DNA of 64,000 nt from Actinoallomurus liliacearum (lineage in GTDB: Bacteria > Actinomycetota > Actinomycetes > Streptosporangiales > Streptosporangiaceae). The position numbers and the translations under genes are program-made. The DNA lies in assembly GCF_039542035.1 (NCBI RefSeq), contig NZ_BAABHJ010000023.1, forward strand, positions 372,001-436,000. The letters are read 5' to 3'. Within the stretch, counting starts at the first letter, position 1, and the number at the start of each line of letters is the position of its first letter. This document shows, piece after piece, positions 43,826-52,533 of the stretch. The notes below the pieces were generated by a model. It made no database searches. It was not told where the DNA came from and saw only the letters and a program-made list of their open reading frames with translations.

Positions 43826-44278
43826 TCACAGGGGTAGGGGGCGCGTCTCCACGACGCTCTTCATGACCAGGGTGGAGCTGAGGCGCTGGACACCGGGCAG
43901 CGTCGCAAGACGCTCGTCGTACAGCCGGCGGTAGGCGGCCAGGTCACGGGCGACGACGCGCAGCAGGTAGTCGGGGTCGCCGAACAGGCGTTGCGCCTGG
44001 AGGACGTTGGGGATCTCGGCGAGGGCCTGCTCGAAGGCGGCGACGGTCTCGCGGTCCTCGTAGCGCATGGTGACGAAGACCAAAGCCTCGAAGGTCAGGC
44101 CCAGGGCCCCGGCGTCGAGCCGCGCGTGGTAGCCGGTGATCGCGCCGGAGCGCTCCAGGGCCCGTAGGCGGCGGTGGCACGGAGAGATGCTGAGACGAAC
44201 CCGTTCGGCGAGTTCGGTGAGGGTCAGGCGGCCGTCACGCTGCAGCTCGGCCAGGATCTTCCGGTCCACGTCGTCCAT
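43826..44278 (-). CDS. Lrp/AsnC-family regulator
   Basis: A 150-residue protein with the AsnC helix-turn-helix (DDVDRKILAELQRDGRLTLT, LAERVRLSISPCHRRLRALE) and the RAM ligand-binding domain (LFGDPDYLLRVVARDLAAY). It is divergent from a LysE-family exporter, the classical pairing in which the amino acid activates its own export. The start at MDDVDRK is preferred to an in-frame ATG 17 codons upstream, which would occupy the control region. Confidence 0.92.
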   Translation of the reverse strand: MDDVDRKILAELQRDGRLTLTELAERVRLSISPCHRRLRALERSGAITGYHARLDAGALGLTFEALVFVTMRYEDRETVAAFEQALAEIPNVLQAQRLFGDPDYLLRVVARDLAAYRRLYDERLATLPGVQRLSSTLVMKSVVETRPLPL

Positions 44279-44287
44279 GAGGGAAAT

Positions 44288-44325
44288 TCTTCCACTACGG
44301 CCGGATATACGGGAAAAGGTTGGAA
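44288..44325. promoter_or_regulatory. Candidate Lrp-type operator between divergent genes
   Basis: CTTCCA and TGGAAG occur as an inverted pair around an A/T-richer centre (GATATACGGGAAAAGG) between the Lrp and LysE genes, resembling degenerate Lrp/LysG-type sites. No exact consensus applies. Confidence 0.35.
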
Positions 44326-44383
44326 GCACATTCTCGGCGATCCGGCCTAGTCTTCCCCTCGAGGAAGCGAAAGGGGGCGAACC

Positions 44384-45001
44384 ATGGCGATCGGCAGCGT
44401 CGCCGCGTTCTGGGCGGTGTCCATCCTGCTGGTGCTGGTCCCGGGCGCGGACTGGGCCTACGCGATCGCAGCCGGACTGCGTGACCGGACGTTCCTACCC
44501 GCCGTCGGCGGTCTGCTGGTCGGCTACCTGGCGCTGACCGCTGTGGTCGCGGCCGGAGTGGCCGCGCTGGTCGCCCGCTCGCCCATGCTGCTGACCGCGC
44601 TGACGACGGTCGGCGCGGTGTACCTGGTCTGGCTCGGGATCACGACGGTGGTCCGCCCCTCGGCACCCCAGGCCGCCGTGGACCAGGACGCGGGCTCGTG
44701 GGGGAGGAGAACGGCCAAGGGCGTCGGCATCAGCGGCCTGAACCCGAAGGCTCTGCTGCTGTTCCTGGCCCTCCTACCGCAGTTCGCCGCCCACAACGCC
44801 GCCTGGCCGTTCGCAGCCCAGATCGCGCTGTTGGGCCTGGTGCACACCGCCAACTGCGCCGCCGTCTACACGGGCGTGAGCACCGCCGCGCGGACGGTGC
44901 TGCGAACGCGCCCGGCCGTCGCCCACGCGGTGACCCGCTGCTCAGGCATCGCGATGATCGTGATCGGCGCCCTGCTCGTCGCGGAGCGCCTTCTCGCCTA
45001 G
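44384..45001 (+). CDS. LysE-family amino acid exporter
   Basis: A 205-residue membrane protein starting after AAAGGGGG. LysE/RhtB features: about six spans, LVLVPGADWAYAIAAGLRDR near the N-terminus, VYLVWLGITTVV, and GLNPKALLLFLALLPQF after the central loop. It exports an amino acid or related small molecule under control of the divergent Lrp protein. Confidence 0.92.
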   Translation: MAIGSVAAFWAVSILLVLVPGADWAYAIAAGLRDRTFLPAVGGLLVGYLALTAVVAAGVAALVARSPMLLTALTTVGAVYLVWLGITTVVRPSAPQAAVDQDAGSWGRRTAKGVGISGLNPKALLLFLALLPQFAAHNAAWPFAAQIALLGLVHTANCAAVYTGVSTAARTVLRTRPAVAHAVTRCSGIAMIVIGALLVAERLLA

Positions 45002-45151
45002 CTCGACAGACGGGGAGCGCCGGCGCTGCCCTGGACTCGGCCTACAGAGCCGCGGTCTGCGGCTCCCCCGCGGACCCTCATCATTCCGTCGCGTGCGGCC
45101 GACCGCGGCCGGGCAGGACGACCGGCCGGCGGTGCGGCGGTGCCGCGGTCG

Positions 45152-45182
45152 CGGGCCCGGCGCGGGGAGGGTGCCGGGCCCG
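45152..45182. terminator. GC-rich hairpin between convergent genes
   Basis: CGGGCCCGGC (45152-45161) and GCCGGGCCCG (45173-45182) form a perfect 10-bp stem, nine bases after the end of the minus-strand glycosyltransferase gene. It can serve both converging transcripts. Confidence 0.65.
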
Positions 45183-45191
45183 TGAGGTCTT

Positions 45192-47333
45192 TCAGCCGCA
45201 GCGGTAGAGGGAGGACTCGGTGCTCTGCGCGGAGCCGCCGTACTCCGTGGCCTTGACGGCGGTGCAGTTCTTGGTGACCCACGAGGTCACCTCGGAGTCG
45301 CCGCCGCCGGGGCCGCCGCGTCCGCCGAAGCCGCCACCGGTCATCACGTAGTGCAGCTTCCCGGCCTTGACCAGTTCCTGGAGCTTCTGCGCCGTCATGG
45401 CGCGGTCGCTGCCGCCGAAGCCGAACATGGAGATCACCGGCTTGCCGGTCTGCAGGATGATCGAGGCCGCGCTCTGCGAGTTGCTGACCGCGACGAGCCA
45501 GGTGGCGCCGCCCTGGTTCTTCTCCAGGTACGAGATCATCTGCGAGCTCGCCTCCCCGCCCATGCCCGGGCCGCCGCCCTGGCCGGGACCGCCGCCCTGG
45601 CCACCCGACGCCCGGCCGCCGGGAGCGTTGCCGCGTGCCTCACCGCCGGGGGATCCGCCACCGGGGAACCCGCCGGGGAAGCCACCGCCGGGGAAGCCGC
45701 CGTTCTCCGCCATCCGCTCCCTGATGGCGGCGGGCAGTTGTCCGCCGCCCGGCATTCCGCCGCGCATACCCCCTGGGAAGCCCATGCCGCCGGAGTTCGG
45801 GCCGGCCGTCGGGTTGCTGCCGTTCGCGTGGCTGCCGGCGGCGGAGACCGCGAAGGCCGCCGGCCCGGCGAGCCCGGCCACCAGGCCGACGACGGCCGCC
45901 AGGACACCGAAGCGGGCGAGGGCGCCGGGGCCCAGGCGCGTGGCGAGCAGGCCGACCACCGCGACCACGGTGAGACCCGCGATCACCCAGGCCAGCCACG
46001 GGTTCCAGTCCGGTGTACGCCCCAGGAGGACGAAGGCCCAGGCACCGGTCGCCGCGACGCCCAGGGGCAGGATCCAGGGCCAGGCCCCGCCGCGCCGGCG
46101 GGCACGGGTGAGTTCGACGGCGCCGATGCCGGTCAGGGCGGCGATCGCCGGGGCCATGGCCGTCGTGTAGTAGGGGTGCATGATGCCGCTCGCGAAACTG
46201 AACACCACGAAGTGCAGGGCCAGCCAGCCGCCCCACATCACCAGCGCCGCCCGCGCCAGGTCGGTGCGCGGCCGCCTCCAGTAGAGGACCAGCCCGGCCA
46301 CCAGCACGAGCGCGGCCAGCGGCAGCAGCCAGGAGATCTGGCCGCCGAGGACGTCGTTGAACATCCGCCCGATGCCGGACTGACCGGCGAACATGCCGCC
46401 GCCTCCGGGTCCGCCGCGGCCGCCTCCGCCGCTCGGCATCTTCCCGCCGCCACCCGGGCCGCCGCCCTCGTTGCCGGTGATCCGGCCGATGCCGTTGTAG
46501 CCGATGACGAGGTCCCAGGCGGTGCCGTCCGTGCTGCCGCCGATGTAGGGCCGTTTGCTCGCGGGGATCAGGTCGACGATCACCAGCCACCAGAAGCTCG
46601 ACACCGCGAGGACGACTCCGGCGGCCAGCAGGTGCCCGATCCGGCGGAGCAGGCCGCCGCGGGCGAACAGCAGGTAGACGAGTGCCAGCGCGGGCAGCAG
46701 GATGTACGCCTGCAGCATCTTGGCGTTGAACCCGCAGCCGACGAAGAACGCCGAGGCGAGCAGCCAGCGCAGCCGCCCGGATTCCAGCGCCCGCTGGCAG
46801 GCCCACGCGGCCAGGGCCAGCAGCAGCACGAGCAACGTGTCGGGGTTGTTGTCCCGGTTGATCGCCACGGTGATCGGCGTGAGCGTCATGACCAGCGCGG
46901 CGATGACCCCCGCGACCGGCCCGAAGGCCCGCCGGACGGTCGCGTACACGACGGCGATCGCCGCGACGCCCATGGCGACCTCGGGCAGCAGCAGGCTCCA
47001 CGTGCCGAATCCCATGATCCGGCCGAAGATCTCCTGGACCCACAGGGCCATCGGCGGCTTGTCCACCGTGATGAAGGACCCCGCGTCCAGGGAACCGAAG
47101 AAGAACGCCTTCCAGCTCTGGGTGCCGCTCTTGACGGCGGCGGAGTAGAAGTCGTTCGCGTAACCGCCCTCGGACAGGCCCCAGCCGTACAGCGCGGTGG
47201 CCAGCGCGAGGACGGCCCACAGCGCGGGGCGGGCCCAGCGCGGGTCCTTGGCGGGACCGAGCGCCAGACGTCTCAGCCGGCTCTCGGGCGGCGCCTGCCA
47301 GGCGTCGATGGGTTCGGACAGTTGGGTGGTCAA
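45192..47333 (-). CDS. GT39-family membrane glycosyltransferase
   Basis: The TTG start overlaps the stop of the upstream gene (TTGA) and follows AGGAG. The 713-residue protein has a PMT/ArnT-like N-terminal core: a first-loop acidic motif in GGYANDFYSAAVKSG, FITVDKPPMALWVQEIFG, INRDNNPDTLLVLLLALAAW and about a dozen spans. Two long Gly/Pro-rich loops (about residues 291-320 and 515-615) and a C-terminal soluble domain with two cysteines follow. It should transfer a sugar from a polyprenyl-phosphate donor to a wall or membrane acceptor outside the cell. Confidence 0.9.
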   Translation of the reverse strand: MTTQLSEPIDAWQAPPESRLRRLALGPAKDPRWARPALWAVLALATALYGWGLSEGGYANDFYSAAVKSGTQSWKAFFFGSLDAGSFITVDKPPMALWVQEIFGRIMGFGTWSLLLPEVAMGVAAIAVVYATVRRAFGPVAGVIAALVMTLTPITVAINRDNNPDTLLVLLLALAAWACQRALESGRLRWLLASAFFVGCGFNAKMLQAYILLPALALVYLLFARGGLLRRIGHLLAAGVVLAVSSFWWLVIVDLIPASKRPYIGGSTDGTAWDLVIGYNGIGRITGNEGGGPGGGGKMPSGGGGRGGPGGGGMFAGQSGIGRMFNDVLGGQISWLLPLAALVLVAGLVLYWRRPRTDLARAALVMWGGWLALHFVVFSFASGIMHPYYTTAMAPAIAALTGIGAVELTRARRRGGAWPWILPLGVAATGAWAFVLLGRTPDWNPWLAWVIAGLTVVAVVGLLATRLGPGALARFGVLAAVVGLVAGLAGPAAFAVSAAGSHANGSNPTAGPNSGGMGFPGGMRGGMPGGGQLPAAIRERMAENGGFPGGGFPGGFPGGGSPGGEARGNAPGGRASGGQGGGPGQGGGPGMGGEASSQMISYLEKNQGGATWLVAVSNSQSAASIILQTGKPVISMFGFGGSDRAMTAQKLQELVKAGKLHYVMTGGGFGGRGGPGGGDSEVTSWVTKNCTAVKATEYGGSAQSTESSLYRCG

Positions 47334-48643
47334 CGGGACTGCTCCTGAAGGACGGGCTCCGATCCCTCGGCGGCGCGGCGCGGGTGGAAGACCCAGGCGC
47401 GCAGCAGGACGAAGCGTACGACGGCGGCGAACAGGTTGAGGGCGAACAGCGCGCCCACCTCGACGAGGCGGGACGCGTCCGGGGAGGCGGCGTTCAGCGC
47501 GGCCAGCCCGGCGGTGCTGATGGCCAGGCCCACGAGGAAGGCGACGCCGCCCTCCAACTGGTGCCGTACGGCCCGCCGGCGGCCCCGTACCCCGAACGTG
47601 AACCGGCGGTTCGCCGCGGTGTTGGCGATCGCGGCCAGGAAGTACGACACGACGTTCGCGGCGACCACCGGCATGAGGAAGCGCAGCAGCGCGTACAGCA
47701 CGAGCTGGGCGACGGTGCTGATGACGCCGATCACCGCGAAGCTCGGCAACTGCCGGCGCATCCCCGTCGGCAGCCGTGCCTCCCGCGTGCGCGGGGGGAC
47801 CGGAACGTTGAACGCGCCGGACAGGACCCGGCGGGCCACCCGGGCCATGCCGCGCAGGTCGTCCGCTGCCGTTTGGACGACGTCGACGCGGCTGTCGGGG
47901 TCATCGACCCAGTCCACCGGCACCTCGTGGATGCGCAGGCCGTTCCGCTCCGCGAGCAGCAGGAGTTCGGTGTCGAAGAACCAGGCCTCGTCCTCGACGG
48001 CGGGCAGCAAGGCCCGCACGATCTCGGTACGGCCCGCCTTGAACCCGCACTGCGCGTCGGAGAAGCGCGCGGCGAGCGTCGTCCGCAGCAGCAGGTTGTA
48101 GGTGCGGGAGATGAACTCCCGCTTGGGTCCGCGGACGACGGCGGAGCCGCGCGACAGGCGGGTGCCGATCGCCAGGTCGCTGTGGCCCGAGACCAGCGGC
48201 GCGATCAACGGGAGGAACGCGTGCAGATCGGTGGACAGGTCCACGTCCATGTAGGCGACCACGTCGGCGACGCTGGTGCTCCACACGTGCCGGAGGGCCC
48301 GGCCGCGTCCCTTGCGGTCCAGGTGCACGGCGTCCACCTCGGGGATCTCCACCGCCAGCCGCTGGGCGACGTCCCAGGTTCCGTCGGTGCTCGCGTTGTC
48401 GGCGATCGTGATGACGAAGCGGTACGGGAAGGTCGCGCGAAGGTAGGTGTGCAGCCGGCGCACGCTGGCCGCGAGCACGTGCTGTTCGTTGTAGACGGGA
48501 ATGGCGACCTCGACGAGCGGGTCGCGGGGGTCTTCGTCGGTGAGTCCCGGGGGAGGCCCCATGAGGCTGAGCCGGGAACGTACGGCAGCGCCGTGCGCCG
48601 GCCCGGACCCCGGGGGCTCCACGGAGGTCGTCAGCTCGGTCAT
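47330..48643 (-). CDS. GT2 glycosyltransferase fused to GtrA-like membrane domain
   Basis: About 437 residues from MTELTTSVEPPGSG. Residues 43-270 form a DPM1-like GT2 domain (VEVAIPVYNEQHVLAASVRR, ADNASTDGTWDVA, YMDVDLSTDL with the DxD). Residues 300-425 form a four-span GtrA-like domain (FAVIGVISTVAQLVLYALL, NRRFTFGVRG). It probably makes and flips a polyprenyl-phosphate sugar used by the coupled GT39 enzyme. A GTG six codons upstream is an alternative start. Confidence 0.9.
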   Translation of the reverse strand: MTELTTSVEPPGSGPAHGAAVRSRLSLMGPPPGLTDEDPRDPLVEVAIPVYNEQHVLAASVRRLHTYLRATFPYRFVITIADNASTDGTWDVAQRLAVEIPEVDAVHLDRKGRGRALRHVWSTSVADVVAYMDVDLSTDLHAFLPLIAPLVSGHSDLAIGTRLSRGSAVVRGPKREFISRTYNLLLRTTLAARFSDAQCGFKAGRTEIVRALLPAVEDEAWFFDTELLLLAERNGLRIHEVPVDWVDDPDSRVDVVQTAADDLRGMARVARRVLSGAFNVPVPPRTREARLPTGMRRQLPSFAVIGVISTVAQLVLYALLRFLMPVVAANVVSYFLAAIANTAANRRFTFGVRGRRRAVRHQLEGGVAFLVGLAISTAGLAALNAASPDASRLVEVGALFALNLFAAVVRFVLLRAWVFHPRRAAEGSEPVLQEQSR

Positions 48644-48792
48644 GGAGACAAAGCTCGCCACTCATCGTGGGAGCCGCCTGAGCCGTCTGTTAAGGGGGGA
48701 TGAGAAACCGGCTCTCATCCATCTCTCATCGTTCGCAAACGGCGGCCTGAGCATCGGACGGCACCCTGAAATCAGGGCGAAAGGGGGCGGAC

Positions 48793-49299
48793 ATGACGCC
48801 GTACTCGGGGAACGCGGACGTGCCGGTGCACTCGGGCGGAACGGACGCGACAACGCGGGCGAGGCGCGGGGGACACGGAGACGACGTCGCCGTGTTCCGG
48901 GTGCTCGTCATCGGCCCCGGAGTCGACGCCGCGCGGCTGGCCGAGCTGACGCCCGCGGAGATCGAGGTCTCGACCGTCGTCGCCGACCCGGACTGCGTCG
49001 TCCTCGGGCAGCCCCACGGCGAGCGCGTGCGCCGGGTGGCGGCCGGCCATCCGCGCGCGTTGCTGCTGGTCGTCGTCCCGCTAGCCCCGGCCACCAGCGT
49101 CTTCGCCGCCGGGGCGGCCGCCTGCCTCGCCGACGCCGATCCGCGGCTCGTCGCGGCTCAGCTCCGGGCGCTGTGGCGACGTCGCGGCCCCCGGCAGGCG
49201 GAGCCACGCCAGGGTCCCGCCGCTCTCCGCGGGCCCCAGCCGGACCTCGCCTCCCGCCTCCGCGACGGCTCGGGCGACGATCGCCAGGCCCAGCCCTGA
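48793..49299 (+). CDS. Degenerate receiver-like protein overlapping kinase tail
   Basis: The ATG follows AAAGGGGGC, and codon choice is strongly GC at third positions, supporting a real gene. The 168-residue protein has FRVLVIGPGVDAARLAELTP, then HPRALLLVVVPLAPATSVF and GAAACLADADPRLVAAQLRA followed by LWRRR, the shape of a response-regulator receiver end. The acidic pocket and phosphoacceptor Asp of true receivers are not evident. Its last 219 bases overlap the sensor kinase gene on the other strand. Confidence 0.55.
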   Translation: MTPYSGNADVPVHSGGTDATTRARRGGHGDDVAVFRVLVIGPGVDAARLAELTPAEIEVSTVVADPDCVVLGQPHGERVRRVAAGHPRALLLVVVPLAPATSVFAAGAAACLADADPRLVAAQLRALWRRRGPRQAEPRQGPAALRGPQPDLASRLRDGSGDDRQAQP

Positions 49300-50589
49300 C
49301 CCGGGCAGTCCACGGGCGGACGGGGAGCGCCAGAAGCGGTCGAAGACGTACGGCAGGTCCTCGGGCGGGATGCCCGGCCCCTGGTCGCGTACGGTCAGCT
49401 CGCCGCCGTTCAGCCGCACGGCGATGGTGCCGTCCGGTGGGCTGAACTTCACGGCGTTGTCGAGGAGGTTCACCACCGCGCGCTCGAGGGAGGCGGCGTG
49501 CCCGCGGACGTACCAGGGAGAGACGTCCGCCTCGATGCGCAGGCCGGGGCCGCGCAGCCGCGCCCGGCGCAGGGCGTTGTCGACGGCCTCGTGCAGGGCG
49601 ACCTCCTCCACGACGTGGGCGTCGGCGGCGGACTCCGACCGGGACAGATCGAGCAGGTCGCCGACGAGGTGGGTGAGCTCGACCAGTTGTGCCTTGACGT
49701 TGCCGAGGAGCTTCTGCTTGTCCGCGGTGGGCAGCGGCCGACCGGTCGTCTCGCTGCGCAGCATCAGGTCGACGGTGGTGCGCAGGCTGGTCAGCGGCGT
49801 GCGCAGCTCGTGCCCGGCGTCGACGATGAGCTGCTGCTGGCGTTCGCGCGCGCTGGCGAGCGCGCGGGTCATGCTGTTGAACGACCGGCTCAGCCGCGCG
49901 ATCTCGTCGTGGCCGTCGGCCGGGATCGTGGTGGCCAGGTCCTCGGTGCGGGCGATGTGCTCGACGGCGGCGGTGAGCCGGTCGACGGGGCGCAGCCCGG
50001 CGCGGGCGATGAGCAGGCCGGCGGTGGCGGCGCCGACGACCCCGACGGCGGAGACGATGACCAGGAGCACGGCGAGGCTGTCGAGCTTCTCGTTGATCGG
50101 GTCGAGGGGCTTGGCGATCGACACCGCGACCCCGCTGCTCGGGTCGCGGTGGGTGAAGACCCGCATCGGGGTGCCGCTCTGGGTACGGCCGTCGCGGCGG
50201 ACCAGATCGCGCAAGCCCTTCGCTACGTCGACGTCGCTGGTCGCCGGCACGAGCGGGTCGGTGGTGTCCTGAGGGTCGCAGGTGGTGCCGTCGGCCCGTA
50301 CGACCTGCATGGTGGGCAGGAAGTCGCGGAACCGGTCGGTGCCGTTGCGGGCCGGCTGGGTGCAGATGTCGGTGACGGGGCCGGAGTCCCGACGTGGCGG
50401 ACCGCCCTGGCCGCCCGGCGGCCCGCCGCCGAACCCGGACCGGGGACTGGACAGGGACTGGTCGAGCTGTTCGACGAGCTGCCGGCGGACGATGAACCAG
50501 CACCCGATGGCGCAGGCCGCGACCGCCACCGCCACGGCGAGGCTCGTCAGCACGGCCAGCCGGGTCCGCAGCGACAACCGGGAGATCAT
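49081..50589 (-). CDS. MprB-like sensor histidine kinase
   Basis: A 502-residue kinase: spans at about 11-33 and 171-193, an extracellular domain with Gly/Pro-rich start and two cysteines, HAMP (194-246), H-box DAGHELRTP (His260), N-box NLLDNAVKFS, DQGPGIPPEDL and GSGLGLAI. The normal kinase end (GGTLAWLRLP) is followed by about 36 further residues that lie opposite the receiver-like gene and look like run-on. Coupled to the regulator by ATGA. Confidence 0.94.
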   Translation of the reverse strand: MISRLSLRTRLAVLTSLAVAVAVAACAIGCWFIVRRQLVEQLDQSLSSPRSGFGGGPPGGQGGPPRRDSGPVTDICTQPARNGTDRFRDFLPTMQVVRADGTTCDPQDTTDPLVPATSDVDVAKGLRDLVRRDGRTQSGTPMRVFTHRDPSSGVAVSIAKPLDPINEKLDSLAVLLVIVSAVGVVGAATAGLLIARAGLRPVDRLTAAVEHIARTEDLATTIPADGHDEIARLSRSFNSMTRALASARERQQQLIVDAGHELRTPLTSLRTTVDLMLRSETTGRPLPTADKQKLLGNVKAQLVELTHLVGDLLDLSRSESAADAHVVEEVALHEAVDNALRRARLRGPGLRIEADVSPWYVRGHAASLERAVVNLLDNAVKFSPPDGTIAVRLNGGELTVRDQGPGIPPEDLPYVFDRFWRSPSARGLPGSGLGLAIVARAVAEAGGEVRLGPAESGGTLAWLRLPGAATSPQRPELSRDEPRIGVGEAGGRPGGEDAGGRG

Positions 50590-51266
50590 GCTTCGCGCAG
50601 GACGTACCCGACACCGCGCACGGTGTGGATGAGCCGGGGCTCGCCCATCTTGCGCCGCAGGTACATCACGTAGACGTCGAGGGAGTTGGAGGCGGGCTCG
50701 AAGTCGAAGCCCCAGACCGTCTCGAGGATCTGTTCGCGGGTGAGCACCTGACGCGGGTGCGACAGGAACATCTCCAGCAGGGTGTACTCCGTACGGGTCA
50801 GGCCGAGTGCCTGGTCGTCCCGGGTGACCTCCCGCGTCAGCGTGTTCATCCGCACGCCGGCGTACTCCAGGACGTCTCCGGGCTCCTCCGCCGGCCGGGT
50901 GGTGAGCGCGCTGCGCCGCAGCAGCGCGCGGACCCGGGCCAGCAGTTCGTCCAGTTCGAACGGCTTGACGAGGTAGTCGTCGGCCCCGGCGTCCAGGCCG
51001 GTGACCCGGTCGCCGATGGTGTCCCGCGCGGTGAGCATGAGGACCGGTACGGTCTCCCCGCGGGCGCGCAGCCGGCGGCAGGTGGTCAGGCCGTCGAGGC
51101 GGGGCATGAGGATGTCGAGCAGGATCAGGTCGGGCTTGACGGCGTCGAGCCTCTCCAGGGCGTCCAGCCCGTCCACGGCGGTCTCGACCTCGTAGTCCTC
51201 GAACGCGAGGCTGCTGGCGAGCGACTCTCGGACGGCGGGTTCATCGTCCACGACCAGAATGCGCAC
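50586..51266 (-). CDS. MprA-like OmpR-family response regulator
   Basis: A 226-residue regulator starting at the GTG of VRILVVDDEP. The receiver has acidic Asp7-Asp8, phosphoacceptor Asp51 (LLDILMP) and Lys in YLVKPFELDE; the OmpR winged helix carries LGLTRTEYTLLEMFLSHPRQ and RRKMGEPRLIHTVRGVGYVL. It pairs with the overlapping histidine kinase gene; envelope stress is the usual signal of the MprAB type. Confidence 0.95.
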   Translation of the reverse strand: MRILVVDDEPAVRESLASSLAFEDYEVETAVDGLDALERLDAVKPDLILLDILMPRLDGLTTCRRLRARGETVPVLMLTARDTIGDRVTGLDAGADDYLVKPFELDELLARVRALLRRSALTTRPAEEPGDVLEYAGVRMNTLTREVTRDDQALGLTRTEYTLLEMFLSHPRQVLTREQILETVWGFDFEPASNSLDVYVMYLRRKMGEPRLIHTVRGVGYVLREA

Positions 51267-51432
51267 GATCCGACGGTACCGGCGCTCGGACCTGCGCGAA
51301 CCGGGGCGGACGGTCACGCACCGCTTTTTCATGCAACTCTCAGCCGGTTCAAAGGTCGGGAGCGATCCGCCCGTCCAAAGCACGCCGGGTGCTGATCACC
51401 TGGGTGCGGCGGCGATCAGCGCCGGGTCGTGG

Positions 51433-52413
51433 TCACCAGGCGTACGCCTCGGGCGCGGGCTTGGCGCCGTTGGGGGCCGGCGGCGGGAAGAGCTCGTCCA
51501 GCCTGGCGAGGGTGTCGTCGTCGAGCGTGATCCGCAGTGCGCGCAGGGAGCCGTCGAGCTGCTCGGTCGTCCGCGGGCCGATGATCGGTCCGGTGACGCC
51601 GTCCTGCGCGAGCAGCCACGCGAGCCCGACGTGGGCCGGGTCCTCGCCGAGCTCGGCGCACAGCTTCTCGTACGCCTCGACGGAGTCCCGCTGCTCGGCG
51701 AACGCGGCGGCCCAGATGCCCGAGCCGCTGCGGACGGCGCCGCCCTCACGCTGCTTGCGCAGGACGCCGCTGAGCACCCCGCCGTGCAGCGGCGAGTACG
51801 GGATCACGCCCAGCCCGTACGCCCGTGCGGCGGGCAGCACCTCCAGCTCGACCCAGCGTGACATCAGGTTGTAGATCGACTGTTCGCTGACCAGCCCGAG
51901 GAAGTGCCGGGACCGCGCGGCCTCCTGGGCCTGCGCGATGTGCCAGCCGGCGAAGTTGGACGAGCCGAAATACAGCACCTTGCCCTGCTGGCGCAGGACG
52001 CCGAACGCCTCCCAGATCTCCTCCCACGGCGCGCTCCGGTCGATGTGGTGCATCTGGTACAGGTCGATGTGGTCGGTCCGTAGGCGCTTGAGCGACGCCT
52101 CGACGGCGCGCCGGATGTGCAGCGCGGACAGGCCGCCCTCGTTGGGCCGGTCTCCCGTCGGGAGGTAGACCTTCGTGGCGAGAACGGTCCTGTCGCGCCG
52201 GCCGCCGCCCTGGGCGAACCACCGGCCCAGAATCTCCTCGGTGGCGCCTTCGCCGTAAGAGTCGGCGGTGTCGAAGAAGTTGATGCCGTGCTCGTGCGCC
52301 CGGTCCATGATCGCGTGGCTGTCCTCTTCGGACGTTCGGGATCCGAAGTTCATGGTGCCGAGGACGAGCCGGGACACCGAGAGGCCGCTGCGGCCGAGGC
52401 GGGTGTACTCCAC
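51433..52413 (-). CDS. Aldo/keto reductase
   Basis: The GTG at 52413 follows GGAAGG and gives 326 residues. Aldo/keto reductase residues are present: FFDTADSYGEG (Asp, Tyr), ATKVYLPTG (Lys), DLYQMHHIDR (His) and VIPYSPLHGG; the C-terminal GPRTTEQLDGSLRAL binds NADP. It reduces an unidentified carbonyl compound in the cytosol and is divergent from a TetR gene that probably controls it. Confidence 0.92.
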   Translation of the reverse strand: MEYTRLGRSGLSVSRLVLGTMNFGSRTSEEDSHAIMDRAHEHGINFFDTADSYGEGATEEILGRWFAQGGGRRDRTVLATKVYLPTGDRPNEGGLSALHIRRAVEASLKRLRTDHIDLYQMHHIDRSAPWEEIWEAFGVLRQQGKVLYFGSSNFAGWHIAQAQEAARSRHFLGLVSEQSIYNLMSRWVELEVLPAARAYGLGVIPYSPLHGGVLSGVLRKQREGGAVRSGSGIWAAAFAEQRDSVEAYEKLCAELGEDPAHVGLAWLLAQDGVTGPIIGPRTTEQLDGSLRALRITLDDDTLARLDELFPPPAPNGAKPAPEAYAW

Positions 52414-52476
52414 GTGTTCCAACCTTCCGGGAGGCGTCGCTAGTCGCATCAATGGGGACGCGGTGAAGCTACAACC

Positions 52477-52494
52477 TGCAACACAAATGATGCA
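52477..52494. promoter_or_regulatory. TetR operator-like palindrome TGCAnCA-N4-TGnTGCA
   Basis: TGCAACACAAATGATGCA is an 18-bp interrupted palindrome between the divergent aldo/keto reductase and TetR genes. It lies just upstream of a TATGCT -10 element of the TetR gene, so it is well placed to control both directions. Confidence 0.65.
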
Positions 52495-52533
52495 AGTACG
52501 CCGTGAACCGTGACGCTGCCGTATGCTTTCTCC

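Noticed and set aside
43446..43829. Minus-strand 127-codon frame
   Set aside because: It overlaps the end of a supported small gene, has no ribosome binding site and codes Arg/Ser/Pro-rich sequence without conservation cues.
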